A stretch of 64,000 bases of DNA from positions 1,426,001 to 1,490,000 of the forward strand of contig OY761989.1 in the NCBI GenBank assembly GCA_963665165.1, read 5' to 3'. Positions 25,496 through 35,323 of the stretch are shown one piece after another. Position numbers and translations under genes: made by a program. Under the pieces are notes generated by a model. It made no database searches and was not told the origin of the DNA. It worked only from the letters and a program-made list of their open reading frames with translations. Source of the DNA: G963663315 sp963665165 (lineage in GTDB: Bacteria; Pseudomonadota; Gammaproteobacteria; Arenicellales; Poriferihabitantaceae). Position 1 is the stretch's first letter. Every line of letters begins with the position of its first letter.

Positions 25496-26014
25496 TCAGG
25501 ATTCTTCTTTTTTCCAGAAGATGGGGGAAGTTTTGGACTGGGCGCCCGCCGGATTTTTCGGACTGGCGCTGGCAGATCCTGAAGGCAATCTCTTGCTATC
25601 CGTCAACTTGGGTTTGTGGGGGCGATGCTCTGTGAAAGTATGCGTGTGGGATTCAGCCATATCCACAGACCCCTTGAATTGACATCCCTGATTCAGTACG
25701 ACCTGCATGGCGCGAATGTTGCCGGTGACCTTGCCGCTTGGTTTGATGTTGATTAGCTCACTGGCTTGCAAGTCGCCTTTTACCTCACCTTCAATAAAAA
25801 TTTCCCTGGCCGTTATATTGGCATTGACCTGGCCATATTCACCCACCGTAACGTTGAAATTCGGGAAACTTAAATTGCCTTCAATGTGGCCTTCGATCAC
25901 GACATCCTCCTTGCCGGTAATTTCGCCGATGATCGTGATGAATTGACCAATGGTATTGGCGGGGCTGGACTCCGTATCCCGGGCGCTGTTCGTATCAGTC
26001 GGTTCTTCAATCAT
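25496..26014 (-). CDS. Bactofilin (polymer-forming cytoskeletal protein)
   Basis: A 172-residue protein with the central bactofilin beta-helix domain: repeats of the type DVVIEGHIEGNLSF, YGQVNANITAREIFIEGEVKG and SGKVTGNIRAMQVV. Disordered N- and C-terminal tails follow the usual pattern, the C-terminal one rich in Pro, Ser and Lys. Bactofilins polymerise without nucleotide and act in cell shape, polarity or envelope growth; the role here is unknown. The open frame can be extended 99 codons upstream through the tRNA-Leu gene; I place the start at ATG 26014 (MIEEPTDTN), downstream of that tRNA. The Shine-Dalgarno sequence is weak and 26092 is an alternative. Confidence 0.85.
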   Translation of the reverse strand: MIEEPTDTNSARDTESSPANTIGQFITIIGEITGKEDVVIEGHIEGNLSFPNFNVTVGEYGQVNANITAREIFIEGEVKGDLQASELINIKPSGKVTGNIRAMQVVLNQGCQFKGSVDMAESHTHTFTEHRPHKPKLTDSKRLPSGSASASPKNPAGAQSKTSPIFWKKEES

Positions 26015-26128
26015 TTGATAATGGATGTTTTCTTTTTCGGTTCGTTTTTGCGTTGTCCCCAAATGCGCTATCTTTGTCCTTAAAGGCGGCATTCTACCAT
26101 TGTTGACCAGGATTCTCCATAAAGTATC

Positions 26129-26215
26129 TGGTACCGAGGGTCGGACTCGAACCGACACTGAGTTGCCCCAACCAGATTTTGAGTCTGGCGCGTCTACCAA
26201 TTCCGCCACCCCGGC
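26129..26215 (-). tRNA. tRNA-Leu(CAA)
   Basis: An 87-nt class II tRNA with long variable arm and encoded CCA. The acceptor stem GCCGGGG pairs with CCTCGGT (G-U closing pair as in E. coli tRNA-Leu). The anticodon stem CCAGA/TCTGG closes loop CTCAAAA, giving anticodon CAA. The D arm has the leucine-type GGAATTGGTAGAC. It lies 115 bases upstream of the bactofilin start on the same strand. Confidence 0.96.
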
Positions 26216-26295
26216 ACACAACCGGAAGATATAGGGTTTTCTATCGGGAAGCAAGCCATGTACGGCTCCACTCTCCGAAGGCGCCGGAGTCATAC

Positions 26296-26323
26296 TTGAT
26301 TTATTCCCCATCCAGGCTAAATT
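26296..26323 (+). promoter_or_regulatory. Probable promoter of queA-tgt
   Basis: A -35 TTGATT (26296-26301) and a -10 TAAATT (26318-26323) are separated by 16 bases, 40 bases before the queA start. The assignment is by consensus only. Confidence 0.45.
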
Positions 26324-26363
26324 TTCATAAAATCCCTGCCTTTGGCTTTCTTTTGACTTTCGC

Positions 26364-27389
26364 GTGAACCCTGATTTGTTCGATTACCCGTTGCCTGAAT
26401 CACGGATTGCCCAATTCCCGGCGCACCCCCGTTCCGCTTCACGGCTGATGGTGGTCGGACAGGACCGGAATGATTTTATCCATACCCGGTTTGACCGGAT
26501 TATTGATTTCCTGATGCCGGACGATCTGCTGGTCGTCAATGACACGCGGGTTGTTCCGGCGCGAATTCGTGGCAGAAAACCCACCGGAGGCGCAGTGGAG
26601 ATCATGCTGGAAAGGATGATCACCGAAGATACCGCGCTGGTTATGATCGGCGCTGGCAAGCCGGTCAGAAGCGGACAGATCATTCTGGTTGACGGTCACG
26701 AACTGGAAGTCATCGGCAGGCGGGAGCTATTTTATCTGATCGCGGTGCCTCGCGGATTGACGGTGACCGGGTTGTTCAGGGATTACGGAACGACACCCCT
26801 CCCTCCATACATCAAGCGCGAGGTCGAAGAGCGGGACAGTGAGCGCTACCAGACGGTCTGGTCCAGACATCCGGGCGCCGTGGCCGCGCCCACTGCCGGT
26901 CTGCATTTCGATCAACCCCTGATAGACCGGATCACGGATAAAGGGATCGAATGGGCATCACTCACTCTCCATGTGGGCGCCGGAACCTTCCAGCCTGTGC
27001 GGGTCAAGGATGTGCGCAGCCACAAGATGCATGACGAGAAAATCGAGGTGTCGGAAAGCGTGTGCGAATCCGTGGAGCGAACCCGGTCGCGGGGCGGCCG
27101 GGTCATCGCGGTCGGTACTACGGTGGTCCGGGCATTGGAAAGCGCTGGACAGTCCGGGGTTTTGCGCCCGGTTTCATCGGATACCAGATTGTTCATCCTG
27201 CCCGGATACGAATTCAGGATTGTGGATGCCCTGGTCACCAATTTTCACCTGCCCGGTTCCACCCTGTTGATGATGGTCAGCGCGTTCTGCGGACATGAAA
27301 AAATCATGGCGGCCTATCGGCAAGCGGTTGAGAGCGGTTACCGTTTTTTCAGCTACGGAGACGCGATGTTTATCCAGGGGGCGGCATGA
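26364..27389 (+). CDS. queA: S-adenosylmethionine:tRNA ribosyltransferase-isomerase
   Basis: A 341-residue enzyme that converts preQ1-tRNA to epoxyqueuosine-tRNA using SAM as ribosyl donor (E. coli: 356). Family segments are FDYPLPESRIAQFPAHPR, LLVVNDTRVVPARI and the C-terminal VTNFHLPGSTLLMMVSAF. The start is a GTG at 26364. The stop overlaps the tgt ATG by four bases, so the two queuosine genes are coupled. Confidence 0.96.
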   Translation: MNPDLFDYPLPESRIAQFPAHPRSASRLMVVGQDRNDFIHTRFDRIIDFLMPDDLLVVNDTRVVPARIRGRKPTGGAVEIMLERMITEDTALVMIGAGKPVRSGQIILVDGHELEVIGRRELFYLIAVPRGLTVTGLFRDYGTTPLPPYIKREVEERDSERYQTVWSRHPGAVAAPTAGLHFDQPLIDRITDKGIEWASLTLHVGAGTFQPVRVKDVRSHKMHDEKIEVSESVCESVERTRSRGGRVIAVGTTVVRALESAGQSGVLRPVSSDTRLFILPGYEFRIVDALVTNFHLPGSTLLMMVSAFCGHEKIMAAYRQAVESGYRFFSYGDAMFIQGAA

Positions 27390-28468
27390 AATTTTCGGCG
27401 CTGACAACCCGGTCGCTGGCCCGGCGGGGGCAAATTACGCTGCAAAGAGGAATGATCGATACCCCCGCGTTCATGCCGGTGGGAACCCGCGGCACAGTCA
27501 AATCGCTGACCCCGGAAGAGGTGGCGTCCACCGGGGCGCAGATTATCCTCGGCAACACTTTCCATCTGTTGCTGCGGCCCGGATTGGAGGTCATCCGGGC
27601 ACATGGAACCCTGCATGACTTCATGAACTGGCGCGGGCCAATTCTGACTGACTCTGGAGGTTTCCAGGTCTGGAGCCTGCAAGGACTGAGAAAGCTGGAA
27701 GAAAAAGGCGTTACTTTCCGGTCTCCGGTGGACGGCAGTCAAGTGTTTCTGGGGCCGGAACGATCCATGTCCATCCAGACGGAACTCGGTTCGGATATCG
27801 TCATGGCTTTCGACGAATGCACCCACTGGCCCTCAAGCCGGGAAGATACAGCGGAATCCATGCTGCTGTCGAGTCGATGGGCGACCCGGTGCAAGGACAG
27901 TTATACGGGAAGCGGGGCCTTGTTCGGGATTGTCCAGGGCGGTATGTTTGAAGATTTACGACTCGATTCGCTGGATCGGTTGATGGATACCGGGTTCGAT
28001 GGATATGCCATCGGAGGCTTGTCGGTCGGCGAACCCAAACAGGACATGCGCCGCATCCTTGCGTTTCTGGCCCACCGGATGCCGCCGGACAAGCCCCGGT
28101 ATCTGATGGGTGTCGGTACGCCCGAAGACCTGGTGGACAGCGTTGCCATGGGGATAGACCTGTTTGATTGCGTATTACCGACCCGCAACGCGAGAAATGG
28201 CTGGTTGTATACTCGTAGCGGGGTGGTTAAAATCCGCAACAGCCAATTCAAAATGGATACCCGCCCCGTTGACGAGTCCTGTAGCTGCTATACCTGTCAA
28301 CACTATTCAAGATCCTATCTGCAACATCTGCAACGACAAAATGAAATTCTCGGCGCCCGGCTGTGCTCGCTGCATAATATCCATTACTATCAAAACCTGA
28401 TGAGTCGAATCCGGCTATCCATTGAAGCGGATGAATTCGATCGATTCCATCAATCATTCGAAGGCTGA
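27386..28468 (+). CDS. tgt: tRNA-guanine transglycosylase
   Basis: A 360-residue TIM-barrel enzyme that exchanges G34 of tRNA-Asn, -Asp, -His and -Tyr for preQ1 (E. coli: 375). Conserved parts: GTRGTVKSLTPEEV, LTDSGGFQVWSL with the proton-accepting Asp, the nucleophile region GIDLFDCVLPTRNARNG, and the zinc site SCSCYTCQHYSRSYLQHL. It follows queA with an ATGA overlap. The common downstream partner yajC-secDF is absent here; glyA follows. Confidence 0.97.
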   Translation: MKFSALTTRSLARRGQITLQRGMIDTPAFMPVGTRGTVKSLTPEEVASTGAQIILGNTFHLLLRPGLEVIRAHGTLHDFMNWRGPILTDSGGFQVWSLQGLRKLEEKGVTFRSPVDGSQVFLGPERSMSIQTELGSDIVMAFDECTHWPSSREDTAESMLLSSRWATRCKDSYTGSGALFGIVQGGMFEDLRLDSLDRLMDTGFDGYAIGGLSVGEPKQDMRRILAFLAHRMPPDKPRYLMGVGTPEDLVDSVAMGIDLFDCVLPTRNARNGWLYTRSGVVKIRNSQFKMDTRPVDESCSCYTCQHYSRSYLQHLQRQNEILGARLCSLHNIHYYQNLMSRIRLSIEADEFDRFHQSFEG

Positions 28469-28582
28469 TTGGTGAAATTCCGGTGTAAATACCGGTATAC
28501 CTTCTATACAATCGGCTTTGTTGGAAGCGCTGACGCCGGCATCGGCAGATGGCTATTTCGAAATTGTTATCCGGAGTAAATA

Positions 28583-29845
<1,263 letters not shown>

Positions 29846-29852
29846 AGAACGG

Positions 29853-30353
29853 ATGCAACTTGACTTGACTATTTATTCCAGCCCGGTTGGAGAAATTGCG
29901 ATATTCAGTAATAACGGAAAGCTTTGCCTGGTCGATTTTCATGATAATCGTGACCGGATCGATCAATTGCTGACCCGAAGGTATGGCGCTTTTGAAATCA
30001 GGCATGACGGCGGTCTGCGATGGATACGCGAGAAATTCGAGCGGTATTTCAATGGCGACTGGAATGCGTTCGAAGATATTGACCTGGATACAGGAGGCAC
30101 GCAATTCCAGCAAAATGTGTGGAACCGATTAAAAGCCATCTCCATTGGAGAGACGCTTTCATACACCGGATTGGCGCAGGAAATCGGAAGGCCGAAAGCA
30201 GTTCGGGCGGTAGCCGGAGCCAATGCCAGCAACCCCATTGCCATTATCATACCCTGCCACCGGGTGATCGGGAAGAATGGCGCGATGCGAGGGTATGCAG
30301 GAGGCGTTGACCGGAAGAAGTGGTTGCTGAAACACGAGGAAGCGGTCAGGTAG
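29853..30353 (+). CDS. ogt: Methylated-DNA--protein-cysteine methyltransferase
   Basis: A 166-residue suicide repair protein removing alkyl groups from O6-alkylguanine. The active site is IIPCHRVIGKNGAMRGYAGG, and the helix-turn-helix region includes FQQNVWNRLKAISIGETLSY. The N-terminal domain lacks the zinc-binding residues of Ada, so this is the stand-alone Ogt type. The start is taken at ATG 29853 (MQLDLTIYSSPVG); the frame is open further upstream within glyA. Confidence 0.93.
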   Translation: MQLDLTIYSSPVGEIAIFSNNGKLCLVDFHDNRDRIDQLLTRRYGAFEIRHDGGLRWIREKFERYFNGDWNAFEDIDLDTGGTQFQQNVWNRLKAISIGETLSYTGLAQEIGRPKAVRAVAGANASNPIAIIIPCHRVIGKNGAMRGYAGGVDRKKWLLKHEEAVR

Positions 30354-30413
30354 ACGGTATTCATCCCAACGCCTCCGGGATACCGCTATCCAGGGTATGC
30401 CTCTACCCGCAAA

Positions 30414-30500
30414 TGGTGCCGAGGAAAGGACTTGAACCTTCACGGGCTAATGCCCACTAGCACCTGAAGCTAGCGCGTCTACCAATTCCGCCACCTCGGC
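30414..30500 (-). tRNA. tRNA-Leu(CAG)
   Basis: An 87-nt class II tRNA with encoded CCA. The acceptor stem GCCGAGG pairs with CCTCGGC. The anticodon stem CTAGC/GCTAG closes loop TTCAGGT, giving anticodon CAG. The variable arm is long and leucine-type. It lies between the convergent end of ogt and the divergent prfB, with its own consensus promoter. Confidence 0.97.
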
Positions 30501-30513
30501 CAGGCAAGGGCGG

Positions 30514-30542
30514 ACTGTACCGATTGTCGGCGTTGATGTCAA
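30514..30542 (-). promoter_or_regulatory. Promoter of tRNA-Leu(CAG)
   Basis: On the minus strand a perfect -35 TTGACA (30542-30537) and a -10 TACAGT (30519-30514) are separated by 17 bases, and the tRNA begins 14 bases after the -10. The geometry is the same as at tRNA-Val. Confidence 0.7.
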
Positions 30543-30623
30543 ACCCGGTTCCGCCGTGAATTTTATGGCGAAATGTTTCCCGAAACTATATACTTGGCGC
30601 CCCGAAAAACAGTGATCGGAAAT

Positions 30624-31722
30624 ATGGCCACGATAAATGAAATCAGGGAGTCCCTGACCCGTTCGAGTGAGCGTACCGCCTCACTGGGGAGGTTTCTTTG
30701 ACTATGCCGGCAACCGGGAGAGGCTTGAAGAAGTCGACCTGATACTGGAGAATCCCGCTATCTGGGAACAACCGGAGCAGGCTACGATCCTGGGACAGGA
30801 AAGAGCCAGGCTGGAACGGCTGGTACACGGTATGGAGCAATTGCAGACCGATATTTCCGATTCTGTCGAATTGCTGGAACTGGCCGTGCTCGAAGAAGAT
30901 GTCCAGACGCTGGAAGAGGTCGCGAAGGAAGCGGAGGGCATTGAATCCCGGCTCGAAAAAATGGAATTCCAGCGAATGTTCAGCGGCGAAGCCGACCCGA
31001 ACAATGCCTTTATTGACATCCAGGCCGGTTCCGGCGGCACTGAAGCTCAGGACTGGGCCGCGATGTTGTTGAGGATGTACCTGCGCTGGGGAGAAAGCCA
31101 GGGATACAAGCTGGAAGTAGTGGAAAGGTCCCCGGGGGATGTGGCCGGAATCAAGAGCGCCACCGTCAAATTTACCGGGGAGTACGCATACGGTTGTTTG
31201 CGAACCGAGACCGGAGTCCACCGGCTGGTCAGAAAAAGCCCGTTCGATTCCGGCAATCGGCGGCACACTTCATTCGCTTCCGTTTATGCCTACCCGGAAA
31301 TTGATGACAGTTTTGAAATCGAAGTGAATCCGGCGGACCTCCGGGTCGATACCTATCGTTCCAGCGGCGCAGGCGGTCAGCATGTCAACAAAACCGATTC
31401 TGCGGTCCGCCTGACTCACCTGCCGACCGGAATCGTGGTACAGTGCCAGAATGACCGTTCCCAGCACAGGAACAAGGAAGAAGCCCTCAAGATGCTGAGA
31501 GCGCGCCTGTATGAAGCTCGAATGCAGGAGCGCCGCCAGGAGCGGCAAACCGAAGAAGACAACAAATCAGACATTGGCTGGGGCAGTCAGATTCGCTCCT
31601 ACGTTCTGGACCAGTCCCGAATCAAGGATTTGCGAACCCATGTAGAAACCGGCAATACCCAATCGGTGCTGGATGGAGCGTTGAACCCGTTTATCGAAGC
31701 CAGTCTGAAAGCCGGTCTGTGA
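30624..31722 (+). CDS. prfB: Peptide chain release factor 2, with programmed +1 frameshift
   Basis: RF2 terminates translation at UGA and UAA. The first frame runs 25 codons from ATG 30624 (MATINEIRESLT...) to an in-frame TGA at 30699-30701. The product continues in the +1 frame from GAC at 30700, giving DYAGNRERLEEVD. The complete protein is 365 residues, identical in length to E. coli RF2. The GGQ peptidyl-hydrolysis motif lies in SSGAGGQHVNKTDSAVR, and the stop-codon tripeptide region reads KSPFDSGNRRHTS. A single-frame gene caller would either truncate this gene or start it falsely at 30667. It is followed by lysS, as in E. coli. Confidence 0.97.
30689..30702 (+). promoter_or_regulatory. 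prfB: Programmed +1 frameshift site of prfB
   Basis: The sequence GGGAGG-TTT-CTT-TGA-C holds an internal Shine-Dalgarno-like GGGAGG three bases before the slippery CTT codon, followed by the poorly terminating TGA-C. Element order and spacing equal those of E. coli prfB, whose internal sequence is AGGGGG. When RF2 is scarce the ribosome slips from CUU to UUU, skipping one base, and RF2 is made. Confidence 0.95.
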
Positions 31723-31744
31723 AACGTATGTCTGTAAAACATAG

Positions 31745-33262
<1,518 letters not shown>

Positions 33263-33291
33263 ATGAGCCGGAATCCAGCGGTGGTCCCGCA

Positions 33292-34539
33292 GTGATCAAG
33301 CCACTTGAACTGATGATCGGCCTGCGTTATATCCGGGCCAGGCGACGAAACCACTTTATTTCGTTTATTTCGACGACCTCCATGCTGGGTATCGCGCTTG
33401 GCGTCTGGGCCCTGATTACAGTCATGTCGATCATCAACGGATTCCATCGGGACCTGCAAAGCCGCATCCTGTTCGTAGTGCCCCACGTCACGATCAGCGC
33501 CCACGGGGGGCATTTCAGTGACTGGCAGCCGTTGGCGGAGGGCCTCGCGAGGTATCCCGATGTGCAGGCGCAGGCTCCATTCGTGCGGGTCCAGGGGATG
33601 CTGACCAGGGGTCCGAACGTGTCCGGCGCTCTGGTTCGGGGGATCGATCCGGATCAGGAGCGGGGTGTGTCGGAAGTCATGAAGCATATTATCGAAGGAG
33701 ACGCGAATGAACTCGAATCCGGGTCCTTCGGGATAGTTCTGGGCAAACATCTGGCGCACTCGCTTGGTGTCGGTGTCGGAGAGAAAGTCACCCTGATCGT
33801 GCCCAAAGGCAAGATCACCCCCGCGGGGCTGATACCGCGCCTGAAACGCTTTACCGTGGTCGGACTGTTTGAAATAGACATGTACGAATACGACAGCGGC
33901 ATCGCGCTGATCCATATCGAAGACGCGGCCAGACTGCTGGGTTCCAAAGGCGAGATCAGCGGGCTGCGCCTCAAGCTCGATGATGTCGAGCAGGCCCGCA
34001 AGGTCCGCCAGGAACTTTCCGGAGCGCTTGGCCAGCAATACAGCGTGCGTGACTGGACCCAGGAACACGCCAACTTTTTTCGTGCGCTTGAAATTGAAAA
34101 GCGGGTGGTCTTTATCGTGTTGTTACTGATTATCGCGGTGGCGGCGTTCAACATCGTTTCAACCCTGGTCATGGTGGTGACCGACAAGCGTTCGGATGTC
34201 GCGATTTTGAGAACACTCGGCATGAGTCCCGGCGGCGTGATGAGAGTATTCATGATCCAGGGGGTGTTTCTCGGTATCACAGGCACCGCAGTCGGCGCCG
34301 TTCTCGGAGTGGTCACCGCGCTCAACGTCGAAACCCTGATTCCCGCCATTGAGAATCTCTTTAATACCGAGTTGTTTCCGGGCGATGTTTATATCATCAG
34401 TGAATTCCCGGCCCAGATGCGCTGGACGGACGTGGGTCGGATTACCGGCGCGTCCCTGCTGATGAGTTTCCTGGCGACGCTCTATCCCGCCCGGCGCGCG
34501 TCCGCGGTCAAGCCCGCCGAAGCATTGCGGCATGAATGA
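33292..34539 (+). CDS. lolC: Lipoprotein-releasing ABC transporter permease LolC/LolE (single-gene, LolF-like)
   Basis: A 415-residue inner-membrane permease with four transmembrane helices: one near the N terminus (after FISFISTTSMLGIALGVWAL) and three near the C terminus from about residue 265. A large periplasmic domain lies between. The family motif is MLGIALGVWALITVMSIING. With LolD it releases outer-membrane lipoproteins from the inner membrane to LolA. Only one permease gene is present in the cluster, so the complex is probably a homodimer as in LolF-type species rather than LolC plus LolE. The start is a GTG at 33292; the last 8 bases overlap lolD. Confidence 0.92.
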   Translation: MIKPLELMIGLRYIRARRRNHFISFISTTSMLGIALGVWALITVMSIINGFHRDLQSRILFVVPHVTISAHGGHFSDWQPLAEGLARYPDVQAQAPFVRVQGMLTRGPNVSGALVRGIDPDQERGVSEVMKHIIEGDANELESGSFGIVLGKHLAHSLGVGVGEKVTLIVPKGKITPAGLIPRLKRFTVVGLFEIDMYEYDSGIALIHIEDAARLLGSKGEISGLRLKLDDVEQARKVRQELSGALGQQYSVRDWTQEHANFFRALEIEKRVVFIVLLLIIAVAAFNIVSTLVMVVTDKRSDVAILRTLGMSPGGVMRVFMIQGVFLGITGTAVGAVLGVVTALNVETLIPAIENLFNTELFPGDVYIISEFPAQMRWTDVGRITGASLLMSFLATLYPARRASAVKPAEALRHE

Positions 34540-35260
34540 CGCCATGACTGAAACCATGAATGATTCGAGCCGGGACAATTACCAGGTGATCGAGTGTCGG
34601 CAGGTGTCGAAAATTTTCGATGAAGGCCTGTTCGATGTGGAAGTGTTGCGGGAAATCGACTTTCAGGTGCGAGCGGGCGAACAGATTGCCATAGTGGGCG
34701 CTTCCGGTTCCGGGAAAAGCACATTGCTGCACATTCTCGGCGGGCTGGCTGAGCCGACAACCGGGAGCGTACGGATCGGCGGGCAGGATATCAGCGGCTT
34801 GTCCCGCAAGGCGCGTGGGGAATTGCGAAACCGGGCATTGGGATTTGTCTACCAGTTCCATCATTTGTTGCCTGAATTCACTGCTCTGGAAAATGCCGCG
34901 ATGCCGTTGCTGATCCGCAAGTCCGGAGATTCCGGGGCGTTCGAGGCGGCCCGGCAGACCCTCGACCGGGTCGGCCTCGGCAATCGTCTTGACCATAAGC
35001 CGGCGGAGCTGTCCGGCGGCGAGCGACAACGCACAGCGATTGCCAGGGCCATGGTCACCCGCCCGCAATGTATCCTGGCGGATGAACCAACCGGCAACCT
35101 GGACTCGGACAATGCCGAAACGATCCATCGGATGTTGCTGGAAATGAATCAGGAAATCGGAACCAGTCTGGTGATCGCGACTCACGATATGCCGCTGGCG
35201 TTAAAAATGGACACGGTCTTGCGGATCGAAGACCACTCGTTGCAGCTCTTGGGAAATTGA
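34532..35260 (+). CDS. lolD: Lipoprotein-releasing system ATPase LolD
   Basis: A 242-residue ABC ATPase (E. coli: 233). Walker A is GASGSGKSTLLHILGG, the signature is LSGGERQRTAIARAMV, Walker B is CILADEPTGNLDSDN, and the H-loop is VIATHDM. The LolD-type segment VYQFHHLLPEFTALENAAMP is present. It starts within the 3' end of the permease gene, so the two are coupled. A shorter start at ATG 34544 or 34556 is possible. Confidence 0.95.
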   Translation: MNDAMTETMNDSSRDNYQVIECRQVSKIFDEGLFDVEVLREIDFQVRAGEQIAIVGASGSGKSTLLHILGGLAEPTTGSVRIGGQDISGLSRKARGELRNRALGFVYQFHHLLPEFTALENAAMPLLIRKSGDSGAFEAARQTLDRVGLGNRLDHKPAELSGGERQRTAIARAMVTRPQCILADEPTGNLDSDNAETIHRMLLEMNQEIGTSLVIATHDMPLALKMDTVLRIEDHSLQLLGN

Positions 35261-35274
35261 ATCACACCCCCATA

Positions 35275-35306
35275 TTGGTCTCCAGAACCCGATCATGTAT
35301 TCTGGA
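35275..35306 (+). promoter_or_regulatory. Probable lon promoter overlapping a 7-bp dyad
   Basis: A -35 TTGGTC (35275-35280) and a -10 TATTCT (35298-35303) are separated by 17 bases, 20 bases before the lon start. The dyad TCCAGAA (35281-35287) and TTCTGGA (35300-35306), with a 12-base centre, starts immediately after the -35 and covers the -10, the usual place of a repressor operator. It does not match the CIRCE heat-shock element. Confidence 0.45.
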
Positions 35307-35323
35307 GTACCGGAAGTCTGACA

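Noticed and set aside
26015..26311. N-terminal extension of the bactofilin frame to 271 codons
   Set aside because: The extension is translated from the tRNA-Leu(CAA) gene and cannot be real protein.
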